Part shown: one piece after another, positions 33,605 to 44,349 of the stretch
How positions within the stretch are numbered: position 1 is the stretch's first letter
How the letters are laid out: the number at the start of each line of letters is the position of its first letter
Assembly (NCBI GenBank): GCA_019671135.1
Contig: JAHRHY010000016.1
Coordinates: 1,174,501-1,238,500, forward strand
Length of the DNA stretch: 64,000 bases
Direction: 5' to 3'
Origin: Linnemannia hyalina
Taxonomy: Eukaryota; Mortierellomycota; Mortierellomycetes; Mortierellales; Mortierellaceae
The notes under the pieces: generated by a model
The model's input: the letters and a program-made list of their open reading frames with translations, nothing else
The model's database searches: none
What the model was told of the DNA's origin: nothing
Program-made: the position numbers and the translations under genes

Positions 33605-34558
33605 TTAAACCCTTTGGGGTCTGATACGGATATTTGTGACAAACCTGACTTTGGGGCGGTTCTCATCCATCTCTTCTTCTTTTGCTTCTTGGTATTCGTC
33701 ATCATGAGCATCGGAATAGGGCGCTTGTTCGGGTTTGGCAGAATCTTTGTCGCGCTCTGCCTCGACGGAAGGATGGACTTTTGGACGGGACAGTTGAGAG
33801 CCATACTGAAGCTGCACCTGAGGCGGGCTTGGATGTGGATGTGGGTGAGATGGCGCTGAGACAGCGGCCGAGGCTGTGCTTGGATGGGTAGAATGAGACT
33901 GATAAGAATGCGACAGTCGTCTTGTCTCCCCATGACTGTGTTGATAGGATCTAGAGCTTAGGGGTGCAGGCGACCGAGAAGAAGATGATGGCGACGGGTG
34001 AGAGTGGGAGACTCTTGTTTGTGAAGGGCCCGCGTGTGAATTTGAGTGGTGATGATGTTGATAAGCCTGAGAAGCGTATGAGGACCAAGAGTCGGGATAA
34101 GAAGGATGTGGACGCTGGCGTGCAGAAGAGGGAGAGTCATGAGGATGGTGCCGATTGAGTTCATGTTGACTATGATGTGCACTATAGAATTGATGTTGGC
34201 CTTGGTGTTGCATATGGTGGGTAGATGGAGGAGGAGGAGGAGGAGGCGCAACTAGGTGGTAAGGATGATTGTGACGGTGGGGGTAAGGAGGAGATGGCCT
34301 GGAAGGTATAGTTGGGACAGGGAGGACAGATGGAGAGCCTGAAGAAGAAGAAGAAGAAGGTAGGGGCGGGTTGACACCACGGGTGTGGTTATGGTTGTAT
34401 GAAGAGGGTGTCATTGAAGGTAAGGGAGGAGAAGGCGAGGGGGAAGAGGACGACGAGGAGTGCTGCTGTTGACGGTGATGGTATTGGTGGTCGTCTTGTC
34501 TTGTGGTGACCTTTGTCTCGGGATTGTTGTTATATGTGTCTCTGTGAATAGAGGACAT
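33605..34558 (-). CDS. His/Ser/Pro-rich low-complexity protein
   Basis: A single open frame of 317 residues from ATG 34558, the first ATG in frame. The composition is extreme: poly-Ser, poly-Pro (PPPPPPP) and many His-rich motifs (HHHHSNSH, HSHPSPSSSS). Only the C-terminal 50 residues have ordinary complexity, with acidic EYQEAKEEEMDENRP followed by KVRFVTNIRIRPQRV. No domain was recognised and there is no signal peptide. Since the antisense strand is also open in places, coding status rests on frame length and the non-repetitive C-terminus. It could be a disordered nuclear or RNA-associated protein, or an over-long reading of repetitive DNA. Confidence 0.5.
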   Translation of the reverse strand: MSSIHRDTYNNNPETKVTTRQDDHQYHHRQQQHSSSSSSPSPSPPLPSMTPSSYNHNHTRGVNPPLPSSSSSSGSPSVLPVPTIPSRPSPPYPHRHNHPYHLVAPPPPPPPSTHHMQHQGQHQFYSAHHSQHELNRHHPHDSPSSARQRPHPSYPDSWSSYASQAYQHHHHSNSHAGPSQTRVSHSHPSPSSSSRSPAPLSSRSYQHSHGETRRLSHSYQSHSTHPSTASAAVSAPSHPHPHPSPPQVQLQYGSQLSRPKVHPSVEAERDKDSAKPEQAPYSDAHDDEYQEAKEEEMDENRPKVRFVTNIRIRPQRV

Positions 34559-35163
34559 TTGAAAAGAATTGATTGGAGGATGAGTGTTTAGAGAAAGGGG
34601 AGGCGTCCAATGTCTTTGTTGTTTTCGTGATGAACGAAGTAGGCGAATGTAGAGAGGGATGAGAGGTGATGAGGACAATAAGGAAGAAAGAGAGAAACGA
34701 ATGGCAGTGTTGCTTGTTGAAAGGGGATGATGACGATGATGATATCCTTATGAGAGGGGATAGAGGATAGAGAAAGAGAAATGATGAAAAGAAGAAAAAG
34801 AAAAGAAAACAAAAAAAAAAAAGATGAATGAAAAAGAGGGAGGATGATGAATCCGAGGGACGAGTAAGGAAGGAGAGGCGAAAAATAGAGTAGGAGGGAC
34901 AGGCTGCAGTGTGTGTGTGGAAGAGTGTAATAATAATACCAGCTGGACTCAAATTTCCTTTTGAAGCTGGTTCTGTTGTTGGGTTGTTGGCGGGGTGGGT
35001 TGAATGAGAACGATTCAGGGACAACCAGACAAGGTAGCATACAGATTACTTCTTCCTTGACTCTCTATCGTATCACGGCGTAGATCCCCATCTCTCGTCA
35101 CACTCCAGCGCCCGCCAGAGTGAGGCATTATTATTGCAATTACTATCGTTATTAACCACCCAG

Positions 35164-35197
<34 letters not shown>

Positions 35198-36106
35198 GGA
35201 CAAACAGCCGGCGATCCATTGGTTCATTTTTTATTTTTGCAGTTCATGGAGTTCATCCTTTACCCTTTTTGCCTGGGCTGTTGCAAATCAATGAGGCTAT
35301 TTTTTTTCTTTCTCAGACCAGGCAAGGGTCTCTTCTTTGCATTTCCTTTCTTTCGTTCTCATAAGCGCCAGGGTGGAGATAAAATGCATGACCCACCCAC
35401 ACGCCTTAAAAACAACAGCCCAGGTCAATCATTCTACTGTAATCGGAAGCTGGAAACGCCATGTATCGGAATACGTGTGGCCTAAATTGGAAGTGCTCAA
35501 AGAGCCGAGGTTGAGACTCAACCAACAGGTGTACCAATGGGCTTCACTTGTAGTTCTTTTTGTTGCTATTCAAAAGTCTAACTCAACGCTGAGAGTTGCC
35601 CCTCACCGCCTCTTCGTTTGTCGTCACTTTCTGGGTCTAGACCTTTCTGGAGAATGGAGATGGGCCTGAGTCACGTGTAGGAAATTCATGCTGACCGTTC
35701 TCCCATGGCTTTTACATGAGAATAGCACGAGGGATTAAAAAGGTTTGACAAATGAGCAACGAGATGCACTCGTAAAGACGCGATTGTGAACACGAACGCG
35801 TTCGGACCAAAGATCAGTGATTAGAACCCTTCCCTTTAATGGTGACTCAGGGCCAAGCAAATATCATCTTGGCCCCCAGCTAACTGGCACCCGAAGATCA
35901 GCACTGATCTTTTTAACCCTTTGACCCTTGCTGCGGCTGATCATGGATCCATCATTATCGCTATGTGGCGTGGTATGGTATGCTGTTTCTCGCGATTAAA
36001 AAAATAAAGGTCACACACAGTCATCAACTTCAGTTTCTCGTGGCAGCCTTCTTTTTATTTTCTCTCCAGTCCACTAACACATTCCTAAGGACCATAACGA
36101 CAAACA
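34559..36106. other. Divergent intergenic region
   Basis: This region separates a minus-strand and a plus-strand gene and so probably holds two promoters. It contains TC-rich (minus-strand) leader sequence at 34.6-34.9 kb, the CAT microsatellite at 35.16 kb and unremarkable DNA from 35.2 to 36.0 kb. No gene is supported. Confidence 0.6.
35164..35197 (+). repeat. CAT trinucleotide microsatellite, about 11 copies
   Basis: An uninterrupted CAT/ATC run of 34 bases in the divergent intergenic region. The reverse strand reads as poly-Asp, which explains a spurious acidic open frame there. Confidence 0.95.
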
Positions 36107-38728
36107 ATGTACTCCAGGACATGCACCATCTGCACTCGATGCCTCCTCAGGTCACCCTCGGCATCAGTATCCCTTTCTGGAGTAGGAAGACTACGATCAG
36201 GAGGAGGACTTGCAGTGAGATCTCAATCGGCATCAACAACAACAACAACACGCACTCACCTCACAGCATCACCCCTTGTCGTCTCCAACACCAACAACTA
36301 CATCCACCACCGGAAACCAACTTTCTCCTCATGCAGAGGACTGTCGACCTCAGCTTCAACATTAGCATCAACTAAGAAGAAGAACCCATCCCCATCCCCA
36401 TCGAAAGAATCATCAACAACACAACCCTCCTCAGCAACACCAACCAGCAAAAAGACAACGACGAGCAATAGAAAGCCTTCCTCAACCAACAGCACACCCC
36501 TACCCCCAAACTCCGCCTCCTCTGTCGAGGTCCCAGACTACAAACACTCAAAGACAAAGCCTCGCCAGGACCTGGACAGACTACAGGCCCTTGTCGACCA
36601 ACTCCTCTCCACCAACGCTCTGGTCTCAAAACGCGATATCCTGATCCAACATCCCGAACAGGCACCACTGCTGGCATGGATCTATGACCCGCAACGGCAG
36701 TTCTATGTCCGTCCTGCCAATATTGTCAAGTATGCACAGCGTTGGGCCAAGCAGCAGGATGAGGCACTTGCGGCGGCCAAGGCTGCTGTTGTTGCCGGTG
36801 GTGGGGCGTCTGATTTTGACGGGGGAGCAGGACCGGGGTCGTCGTTGCCTACAACGGAACATCCGTCCGGAGTAAAATCGAAGGCAGCTCAGTCAGGGCA
36901 GGAGTTCGACACTCTCCCTTCACTTTTGGAGGCTCTTTCGTCCAGGTCCATCGTTGGTCACGCATCACTGGACGCTATTCTGACATTCATGGATCGATTC
37001 TGCGGACCTGGTTCTGGATCATCATTCGAACCGCTCGACTCCATTTCATCGCCAGAAGGATCCTACGATCGTGCGATGGCGACGTTATTGTCAACTCCAC
37101 GATCGAAACTCCTTCTCAAGATCCTGGACAAGAACCTCAAGGCTGGATGCGGGATTGCGTTGATCCGGGAGGCGTTTCCGTCGTTGTTGTTGCCCGGGTT
37201 CCATGTGGCTCTGGGCAAGCACATGCCGCTCGAGAGTGCGCGTGAGCTGTTTGAAAAGGCGACGAAATCAATCGAGAAAACAACAAAAGGCAAGAAGCCA
37301 AAGATGGCGGCCTCGGATCCAAATATTGACAACGCAGAGTGGCTTGGGTCGCGGAAACTGGACGGCGTGCGGTGTCTGGTGCGGATTGATCGGAAAACAG
37401 GAAATATCACGACACTGTCTAGAGCTGGACGTGAGTTTGACGGCTTGGGCAAGATCCAGGATGCGTTCCGTTCGATTATGAGAATGGGACAAAGTAACGA
37501 TGAGACTCAAGGTCGGGACGAGTTCTTTAGACAAGCATTTGGACTGCTTGGCAAGGACGGGTCTGCGTTGCCAGAAGCGCTCGTTTTGGATGGCGAGATG
37601 TGTGTGTTTATGGCGGAGCCGGTTCAGGAACAACCGCCAGGGAACAATCAATCATCGTCGTCATCGTCGCCACCGTCACCAGTCCTTGTTGGCTTGCTGA
37701 AAGAGGATGGTCTGGGCAGGGAGCAATTCACCAAGGCGATCACCTTTGTAACGCGAGGCGCCATCGAGAATTCACTTGATGCTGACGACGATAGGCTCTC
37801 CAAGGACAAATCGACAACAACATCACCAGTTGGCGGTTCAGAGGAAATGAACCTGGAGTACGATCGGCCTATCTACTGTATATTTGATTGTCTGACAGAC
37901 AAGGAATTCAAGGATCGGGAAGGAGCACGACCATTGTTGGACAGGATTGGAGGTGTGACCCGAGCATTGATGCAGTCCAAGGGTGTACAGGAAAGTGGTG
38001 GACTTGTCAAGGTCTTGAGCCAGACCAAGGTCGAGTCGTTTGAGCAGCTGCAGAAGATGGTCACCCAAAGTGTTGGGCGCGGATGGGAGGGTGTCGTCCT
38101 CCGAAAGAACGTTGGCTACGAAGGCAAACGCAGGTAACCTAAACGCTCTCTACATCCCTTACTTAAGCATGCAGTTGTCTCTCTGCTCTAATCCATGTAC
38201 CCCTCTCACCTTTTCTTCACTAGTCGGAACCTGCTCAAATTCAAAGAGTTCCAGGAAGCAGAATTCATCGTCGAAGAAGCAACATTGGGAACAATGCGTC
38301 TCCCACTCAACGGCGAATTTAAAGAACGCTACTGCCTCACCAGCGTCACAGTTGTCCATCGAGGCAACAGAGTCGGCGTCGGGTCTGGGTTCTCTGCCGA
38401 GGAGCGGATCCGGTTCGGCAAAGATCCTAGTCTGATCGTTGGCAAGACTATTACCGTCAAGTACTTTGAAGAATCTAAGACGTATTCCTCCACCGCTGGT
38501 AATGTGAGCAGTGGTGGTAGGAGTGATGACGAGGCCGGTTCTGGGAATGTGAATGATAGGGTGTACAGGAGTCCTAGTAGGGTCAGGTCGACTTCATCTT
38601 CGATCGGTCAAAGTGCTGACGACGACAAGGACGTGGATGAGGATAAAGGGGACGGTGGGGATGTCGTGTGGAGTCTGAGGTTCCCGATCGTCAAAGCCAT
38701 CTACGGCGACGGGCCACGAGAGTTGTAG
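36107..38728 (+). CDS. ATP-dependent DNA ligase with presequence-like N-terminus
   Basis: Two exons, 36107-38133 and 38224-38728, encode 843 residues. Motif I, KLDGVR, has the adenylated lysine at Lys417. Downstream are ALVLDGEMCVF (motif III/IIIa region), YDRPIYCIFDCL and motif V EGVVLRK, followed by an OB-fold ending in VVWSLRFPIVKAIYGDG. The start of the OB domain (GVGSGFSAEERIRF) resembles small phage- and bacterial-type ATP ligases rather than Cdc9 or Lig4, although those comparisons are from memory. The first ~60 residues are rich in Arg, Ser and Thr with almost no acids, like a mitochondrial presequence. A Ser/Thr/Pro linker (about 80-140) precedes an N-terminal helical domain. It could seal nicks in mitochondrial DNA, but localisation is only inferred. 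The 90-bp intron splits AGT in phase 2 within motif V-VI. Confidence 0.85.
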
Positions 38729-39566
38729 GTATTAGGTAGTGTTTTCTCCTAGGAGGAAATACATGCTTGCGTGGACCTAATGCGTTGCACGAGAATCGAT
38801 ATTATTTTTCATGTGTTAGTTGACCTTGGGAAAAAGTGCTCAGAAGGCAAAAGGAAAGAACCATTATTTTGATACTCGATCGTCAAAGTTGGTATTAACT
38901 CTGCCTTCGATCTCTTTCATGATGCTTCTTTCATTTTCTTTTCTCTTGTGTCTGAACACGCAAGGCAGCCTTGTGAAAAGGGGTTTCTTATGGTTCTCTA
39001 AATGTGATAAAGAAGCCTATTCGCACAAACCTTGTGAACGAGCGAGCATGCACCAGGCTGTATTTCTTTTTATTTTTACGGCGATGCATGCAAGCACAGG
39101 TGGTTGTGATGTAAGCGATCGATGAGGGTTATGACCCATTTAGACAAGAGGGAAATTTCATATATTTGAGCCCTTTTCTTGCTCGTCATTATTGCTTCCT
39201 GGATGGGCGTTTCCTGCTGTCCAGAACTCCATTTGAGAAATCTTTTTTTTTTTCGCACACCGCATGAAAGAGGGAGAAGGGGGTCCATGCCATGGGATAG
39301 GGTGTTGAGTTGTTTTTGGATCGGGAGAATCATGCCATGCTGTGTGGTGGGTGAACTGTGTGGGTCGCAATTGCATAAATATGAGCACAGGGACGCACCT
39401 TTTCCACTTTTTTTCTTTCCTTCTTTTTCTTACTCTTCAACACTACACCGACACCGTTCAACAGCATCCAACAACACGACACATCTCTACTCCTCCCAGT
39501 ACAGGACAACCTCAACCCTATTCCCACCCACCACTACCAGATAACAACCACAAGGAAAAAACAAAG
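38729..39566. other. Intergenic region
   Basis: 3' flank of the ligase gene and promoter of the dehydrogenase gene. A CATGCA-rich patch lies near 39,080. CT-rich then CA-rich leader sequence (39,400-39,560) precedes ATG 39567. No gene seen. Confidence 0.6.
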
Positions 39567-41005
39567 ATGCCATACACAAACGTAGCATTCAACCCACAGT
39601 TCTGGAAAACTCTCGTCCAGAAGACCAAATTCACTACAGAGGACATCCCAGACCTGACCGGGAAAGTCGCCATCGTCACTGGCGCCAACTCTGGCCTCGG
39701 ATACGCTACCACCGTCGCCCTCGCGTCCCACGGTGCACATGTCTTCCTCGCTTGTCGGTCGAAAGATAAGGCGTTGGAGGCGATTGAAAGGGCGAAAGTA
39801 GAGATTAGGGGTTCTTCTCGGGCCGCTTCTTTCCCCACCACTACTACTACCACTGCCAGCAATACCACCACCAGCGCCACTTCTTCTCCAACCGGCAAGG
39901 GTCCTACTGAGGCGGCGATCGCGGCCGCGAAGTACCTCAAGGACAAGGATGGCAACGCTGTGGAGCCCAAGTTGGAGTTCTTGCAGTTGGATCTGAACGA
40001 TATGAACAGCTGTTCTCGAGCTGCGAAGGAGTTTCTGGAGAAGGGATTGGCGTTGCATATTCTGATCAACAATGGAGGGATTATGACCAGTCCGTTTGCG
40101 TTGAGTGCTGATGGGATTGAACAGCAGTTTGCTGTCAACCACATGGGGTATGTCCAGTCTTCTTTTCGTCTGTGATTTTCGTTCCTTTTTTTTTTTTTTT
40201 TTTTTTTTTTCCCACTGTCGCATTTCTTTTCCCGCTCAACACACTATTTTTAAGCCACACATGCTAATCGTCCATCTTTTCCCTTAACCCCTTACTCCCC
40301 TTTCGCCCATTTAATATCACTCATCCTTTTCCTCTTCAAAATATGATAACATAGACACTTCGTCTTCACGATGGGCCTCCTCGACAGGATCATCGCCTCG
40401 CAACCCTCCCGAATTGTCATGCTTTCCTCCATCGGCCACGAACACACTCCAAAACACGGCATCGACTTTGAAACACTCAACGACCGCTCCGCCTCCAACC
40501 CTGCCTCCCGCTACGGCCGCTCCAAACTCGCCAACATCCTCTTTGGAAAAGCCCTCGCCCGTCGACTGGCCAAGGAGAGGGTTTGGGTGAATATGCCACA
40601 CCCTGGGTTCGTGTACACGGAGCTTGCCAGGAATAATAAGGATAGTATGGGAGTTGTTGCGGCAGGTGTTTATGATTTGGCGGGACGGATGTGTGCGAGC
40701 AAACCTGAGGTGGGCGCTTTGAACCAGTTGTGGTTGGCCACGAGTGAGGAAGTTGTTGAGAGGGATTTGAGAGGGTTGTATTTTGTTCCTGTGGGGAATG
40801 AGCTTCGTCCTAGTAAGTTTTTTTTTTGCTTTTTGCGATTTGCTTGTTTTATTGTTTAGGTTCTGTTCGTGTTTGCTCACCCTTCCTCCTTTTTTTTTTC
40901 TTTGTCTCTTATTTGATAGACGCGCATGCGTTGGACGAGGAGTTGCAGGAAAAGTTGTGGGCGTACTCTGAAAACCTTATGCGCGAGAAGGTCAAGGAAG
41001 CTTAA
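39567..41005 (+). CDS. Short-chain dehydrogenase/reductase, retinol-dehydrogenase/WWOX-like
   Basis: Three exons, 39567-40147, 40355-40812 and 40920-41005, give 374 residues. The cofactor motif TGANSGLG is at 38-45 and suggests an NADP(H)/NAD(H) Rossmann fold. ACRSKDKA follows beta-2, LDLNDM marks the adenine pocket, and the usual NNAG appears as NNGG. The catalytic serine lies in MLSSIG (218/219), with Tyr247 and Lys251 in YGRSK. A Ser/Thr/Ala-rich insert at about 87-115 interrupts the fold between beta-2 and beta-3 and is absent from typical members. The overall layout is that of atypical-length classical SDRs related to retinol dehydrogenases and WWOX; the substrate cannot be told. The introns are 207 and 107 bp, the first with a long T-run. 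Confidence 0.9.
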
Positions 41006-41170
41006 AGAACTAGGAAGCAACAACAAAAAAAAACAACAAACTTTGCGGGAACCAGGAACTCCAAAAACACACTATCATACCAACCATACCAATACTTCTT
41101 CAATAAACGAGAGATACCAACAGTTCTGGAAAGTCTGGATTTTTTTTTAATCGATAAGGAATTGATCGAT

Positions 41171-41658
41171 CTATCCGCGCCCACCTTTTTTTTTTTTTTT
41201 TTTTTTGCCTTTGTTTTCAGGAACCAGGTGTGCTTTTAGTGAGGTTGGGTGTGGGTGTAGTCGTTGTCTCCCTTTCCTTGTCCCCTTCCAACGGTTGACG
41301 AAGAAAGGACATGACACTAAAGTAAGAAAAAAAGTCAAGTCCAACAAAAAAAAAAAAAAAAAAAAATAGATATCAAAACATTCATAACACGCTCCACTGG
41401 AGACCATCCATCCGCTTAGAGCTCCCCTCCTCCCCTCATGCTCTAGAAGGTAAACACTCTCCATCAACTGCTCATGATAGCGCTCAGCCTTGTTGGCCTT
41501 GTTGGGGAGGAAGGATCTCGCCGTTGTCGTCGACCCCAAAAATACCAGTCCATGGCTCCCAGCGGGGGGTTGGGTGATGAAGAAAGGGTGTGAGTGAAAG
41601 TTTTTGTTGAAACAAGAAGAGGTGAGAATGGACGTTGGTGTGTAGGAATCAACGACAA
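41171..41658 (-). pseudogene. Possible decayed gene downstream of upstream-module copy 1
   Basis: On the minus strand, below the 41.75-42.16 kb module, a leader resembling those of the two intact paralogues runs into ATG 41558. That frame (MDWYFWGRRQ...) stops after 29 codons. A neighbouring frame, entered at the T5G4 run near 41,540, reads on as NKANKAERYHEQLMESVYLL and GWMVSSGACYECFDI before a stop and A/T-runs. A single frameshift would connect the two. The product does not resemble the paralogues at 42.5 and 44.4 kb. It is either a short gene with an unseen intron or a pseudogene under a duplicated promoter. Confidence 0.3.
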
Positions 41659-41744
41659 GGAAGAAATACAGAAAAAAAGAGAGAAAGAGAGGGACGGCTG
41701 GTTGTTATTGCTATGTAGGGCAAAGACAAGGTGTTATTCCCTCT

Positions 41745-42215
41745 TCATTTGTTGTTAGAAAGGGATGAGAGGATAGCCATTTGTTGCTTTTTGTTTGCCT
41801 TGGAGGACATGGTATAGACCATCCTTACCATGTTACTTTTCTCTTGTTGTCGGTTGTCCATATAACATATGGGGGATGAATGCAACCATCTTTCATTATT
41901 AGAGAATACGATGTTGGTACATGGTAGCGACATGGGCGGAAAGTATATGGATGTGGGTTGTTTGAAGGAAAAGGGTATCATGAGAAGGTCCATCCTGTTT
42001 GAGCAAAAGCAACAGCAGCAATAGACGGAACAAGGGAATCAACATCATCATACCAAAGGTACCAGTGCTTGTCAATAATAAAGGAAGTATTGCAACAGCT
42101 TGGGAACCTCTGGGAGTGATCAGTAATAAGTGATCCACCAAACGCCTTTGTCTTTTCCATTTTTCGGGAACCTTTGTGCTTCTTGTGTGAGCAGTATGAG
42201 GTCTGTGATGATCAA
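41745..42215 (-). repeat. Duplicated upstream module, copy 1
   Basis: This segment is similar over several hundred bases to the upstream regions of the two paralogous genes (43.5-44.1 kb and 45.6-46.0 kb). Shared blocks include TTAGAAAGGGA..AGGA.AGCCATTTGTTGC, the GGTAGCGACATGGGC stretch, GGGAACC..TG.....GTAATAAGTGATC and a CTTTGTGCTTCTTGTGTGAG-like block. A minus-strand frame beginning MDLLMIPFSFKQP and ending in KQQMAILSSLSNNK is partly preserved in the other copies. The most likely reading is a duplicated promoter/leader, with an upstream short ORF or leader exon less certain. Confidence 0.6.
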
Positions 42216-42484
42216 CTTCCTTTTTTGGCCAATTCTTACTACTCTATTGTTGCTCAGGCTAGAAGAACTACGGAAAGACAAAAAAACATGTTATGATAAC
42301 AAAAGAAAAATAGCATTTGTACAAAGAGAAGAGAAGAAAGAGAAGCGCAGGTCCAGTATACTACATTGAAGGAAAGGAAAGAAAAGAAAACGTACACCAT
42401 CCACCTACAGTTCCATCGCCGTTTCCATCACTCATCCTCTCCTTACCCCTGCTCAAACTGTTGCAAGAGGTACTCCACCGCCTG

Positions 42485-43333
42485 CTAATGGACTTGCGCA
42501 GAACCATCTCGTAGATCAGGAACCTCGTCGTCGTCGTCGTCGTCGCCCATCACCCACAAAGCACTCCACAGCCCCGGCCTGGTTGGGATCCTGAACAGGT
42601 CATCAACATCCTCAGTCATTGGTGCCGGTGTCGCTGGACCGTGCAAGGTGGTAGGGCCTTGAGTGTTCGGATCCTCTCCCAGAGGCACAGAATCATGGCG
42701 CGAGGACGAATCGGCGTTATTATCAGCTTCTTCTTGCGGCGGCGGCGGCGCGAGGATAGTGTTGAGGTAAGTCTCAAGGCTCTGGTGGTATTGGGCTAGA
42801 ACGTGAACGAAGGGGTCAGGGAGTTCAGGGGTCTTCAGCCAGGTGTCGATGTATATCCAAAGAGGGTCGTTTGGATCATACTTGGGCAAGTTCACCTGGG
42901 GTACAGGATAATCCTCGGCGTCGAATAAATCCTCTTCACCTTCTTTCGAGGTGGCGGGGTAGGATAAGAAAGGACCCTCTGAGGCAGTCAAGGTGTACTC
43001 AAAATCGAACTCTTTCATCGCCCCTTCCTCCTTCTCTCCCTCTTCGTCTTCCTCCATACAAGCTCTCGGAGCAAGCGCATGACCGGCGAGACGACCCTCT
43101 GCGGAGGAGCAGGAGGAGGAGGAGGACGAAGAATGCTCAATCGGGTCGTGGGCTGAGGTCTCGTCGATGGGTTCCAGGGGGGCCTCAGAGGGGTTTACCG
43201 AGACGGTATCGTTGACGAATGCTTGTGGGTCGGCAGCAAGGGAGTAGGACGGAAGCAGGTTACGCGGCGGCATCACGGCATTTGAAACAATCCTGATTGC
43301 GGTTTGAATAGAGGAGAGTAGCGGCAGCGGCAT
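42485..43333 (-). CDS. Unrecognised protein A of a tandem paralogous pair
   Basis: A single open frame of 282 residues from ATG 43333. It shares two blocks with the protein at 44350-45495: an N-terminal MPPR..L.PS.SLAA.PQA.VNDTVSV (residues 21-46) and a core at about 141-194 with PVPQV.LP.YDPNDPLW.YIDTWL and PDPFVHV.AQYH.SLET. A C-terminal PG.W...W..G.DDD is also shared. Between them lie Ser/Glu-rich variable segments, including a poly-Ser run. It is strongly acidic, with no signal peptide or membrane segment. Relative to B it stops early: after DLRDGSAQVH and a TAG, the frame stays open as QAVEYLLQQFEQG, matching B's extra tail in position, so a recent nonsense change or missed intron is possible. 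Function unknown. Confidence 0.65.
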   Translation of the reverse strand: MPLPLLSSIQTAIRIVSNAVMPPRNLLPSYSLAADPQAFVNDTVSVNPSEAPLEPIDETSAHDPIEHSSSSSSSCSSAEGRLAGHALAPRACMEEDEEGEKEEGAMKEFDFEYTLTASEGPFLSYPATSKEGEEDLFDAEDYPVPQVNLPKYDPNDPLWIYIDTWLKTPELPDPFVHVLAQYHQSLETYLNTILAPPPPQEEADNNADSSSRHDSVPLGEDPNTQGPTTLHGPATPAPMTEDVDDLFRIPTRPGLWSALWVMGDDDDDDEVPDLRDGSAQVH

Positions 43334-43499
43334 AGCTGGGTAGGTGGGTGGATAGAGGTTGAATAAAAGGTGTGAGTGGATATTGTTGTAGAAACAAGAT
43401 CAGATGTGAATGAATGTCACTGTGTGGGATGGCGAAAAAAATGGGTGTTGAACAACAAAGATGAAGAAATAAGGAGAGAGAATAAAAAAAAGAGAAGGA

Positions 43500-44150
43500 A
43501 AGAGGCATCTAGTTATTATAAGTATGCTGAGCAAGGAAAGGCGATGATGTTCCTCGTCATTGTTGGAATGAGGCTTTTGTTTCGACATAGATCGAGTGGA
43601 CAGGCCGTTTGTTGCAATAATTATTTGACCAGGAGACAATTGCGTGCAGAAGAAGAGACACACAAGTGCACCATCCTTTGCTGCGTTAATTTATCGCCTC
43701 TCTGTTGTCCATCGTCCATATTCATTTGAATCACGAATGCAACAAACATTTTCATCGTTTGACGAAGGGTAGAGTGTAACATAGTAGCGACACGGGTAAA
43801 AACAATGTGGATGAAGGTGGTTTGGAGCGGAGAGGTATTATTAGCAAGTTCATCCTATTTTTTACAATCAACAACAGAACATAACAACAAACTACAAGGC
43901 AACAAATGCAAAAACAACAATAGAGACAACAATAAAAACAACAACTTGCGAGGACAAGGGCAGGAACACCAGTACCAAAACGCACAGGTTCAAAGATAGA
44001 AGGAGATATTCCAACAACTCGGGAGCCGCTGAATGAGATCGGTAATAAGAGATTAATCAATTAACATGTTTTCAGGAACCGTTGCTTTCCTTGTGTGTGT
44101 GAGTGTGTGGGGTATGATGATTCCTTCCTTTTTTGCCCGCTGCTCTATGT
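43500..44150 (-). repeat. Duplicated upstream module, copy 2
   Basis: This lies upstream of paralogue A. It shares with copies 1 and 3 the AGCAAGGAAAGG/GTTGTTGGAATGAGG area, the GTAGCGACACGGGTAAAAACA block, the TTCATCCTATTTT..CAACAACAG block, GAGATATTCCAACAACTCGGGAGCCGCTGAATGAGATCGGTAATAAG (written here only as a landmark around 44,005-44,050) and GGAACCGTTGCTTTCCTTGTGTG. The minus-strand frame begins MNLLIIPLRSKPPS, matching MDLLMIPFSFKQP of copy 1. Confidence 0.55.
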
Positions 44151-44349
44151 CGTTATTCCTTTGCTTTGGTAAACATTCAAGCTTTATACTGAAAACAAGA
44201 AAGAAAGAATGATAGAAAAATGAATGAAAAAATAAGAACGAAGGAATGAAAGAAAGACTTGATGGCTATTCAAGATACTATGATATCAAAACAAAAAATA
44301 ACACCTTCATTCGACACCGCCCACCTACATCTCCATCACCTTGTTATCC

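Noticed and set aside
35015..35227. Poly-Asp open frame on the minus strand
   Set aside because: It is only the CAT microsatellite read in reverse.
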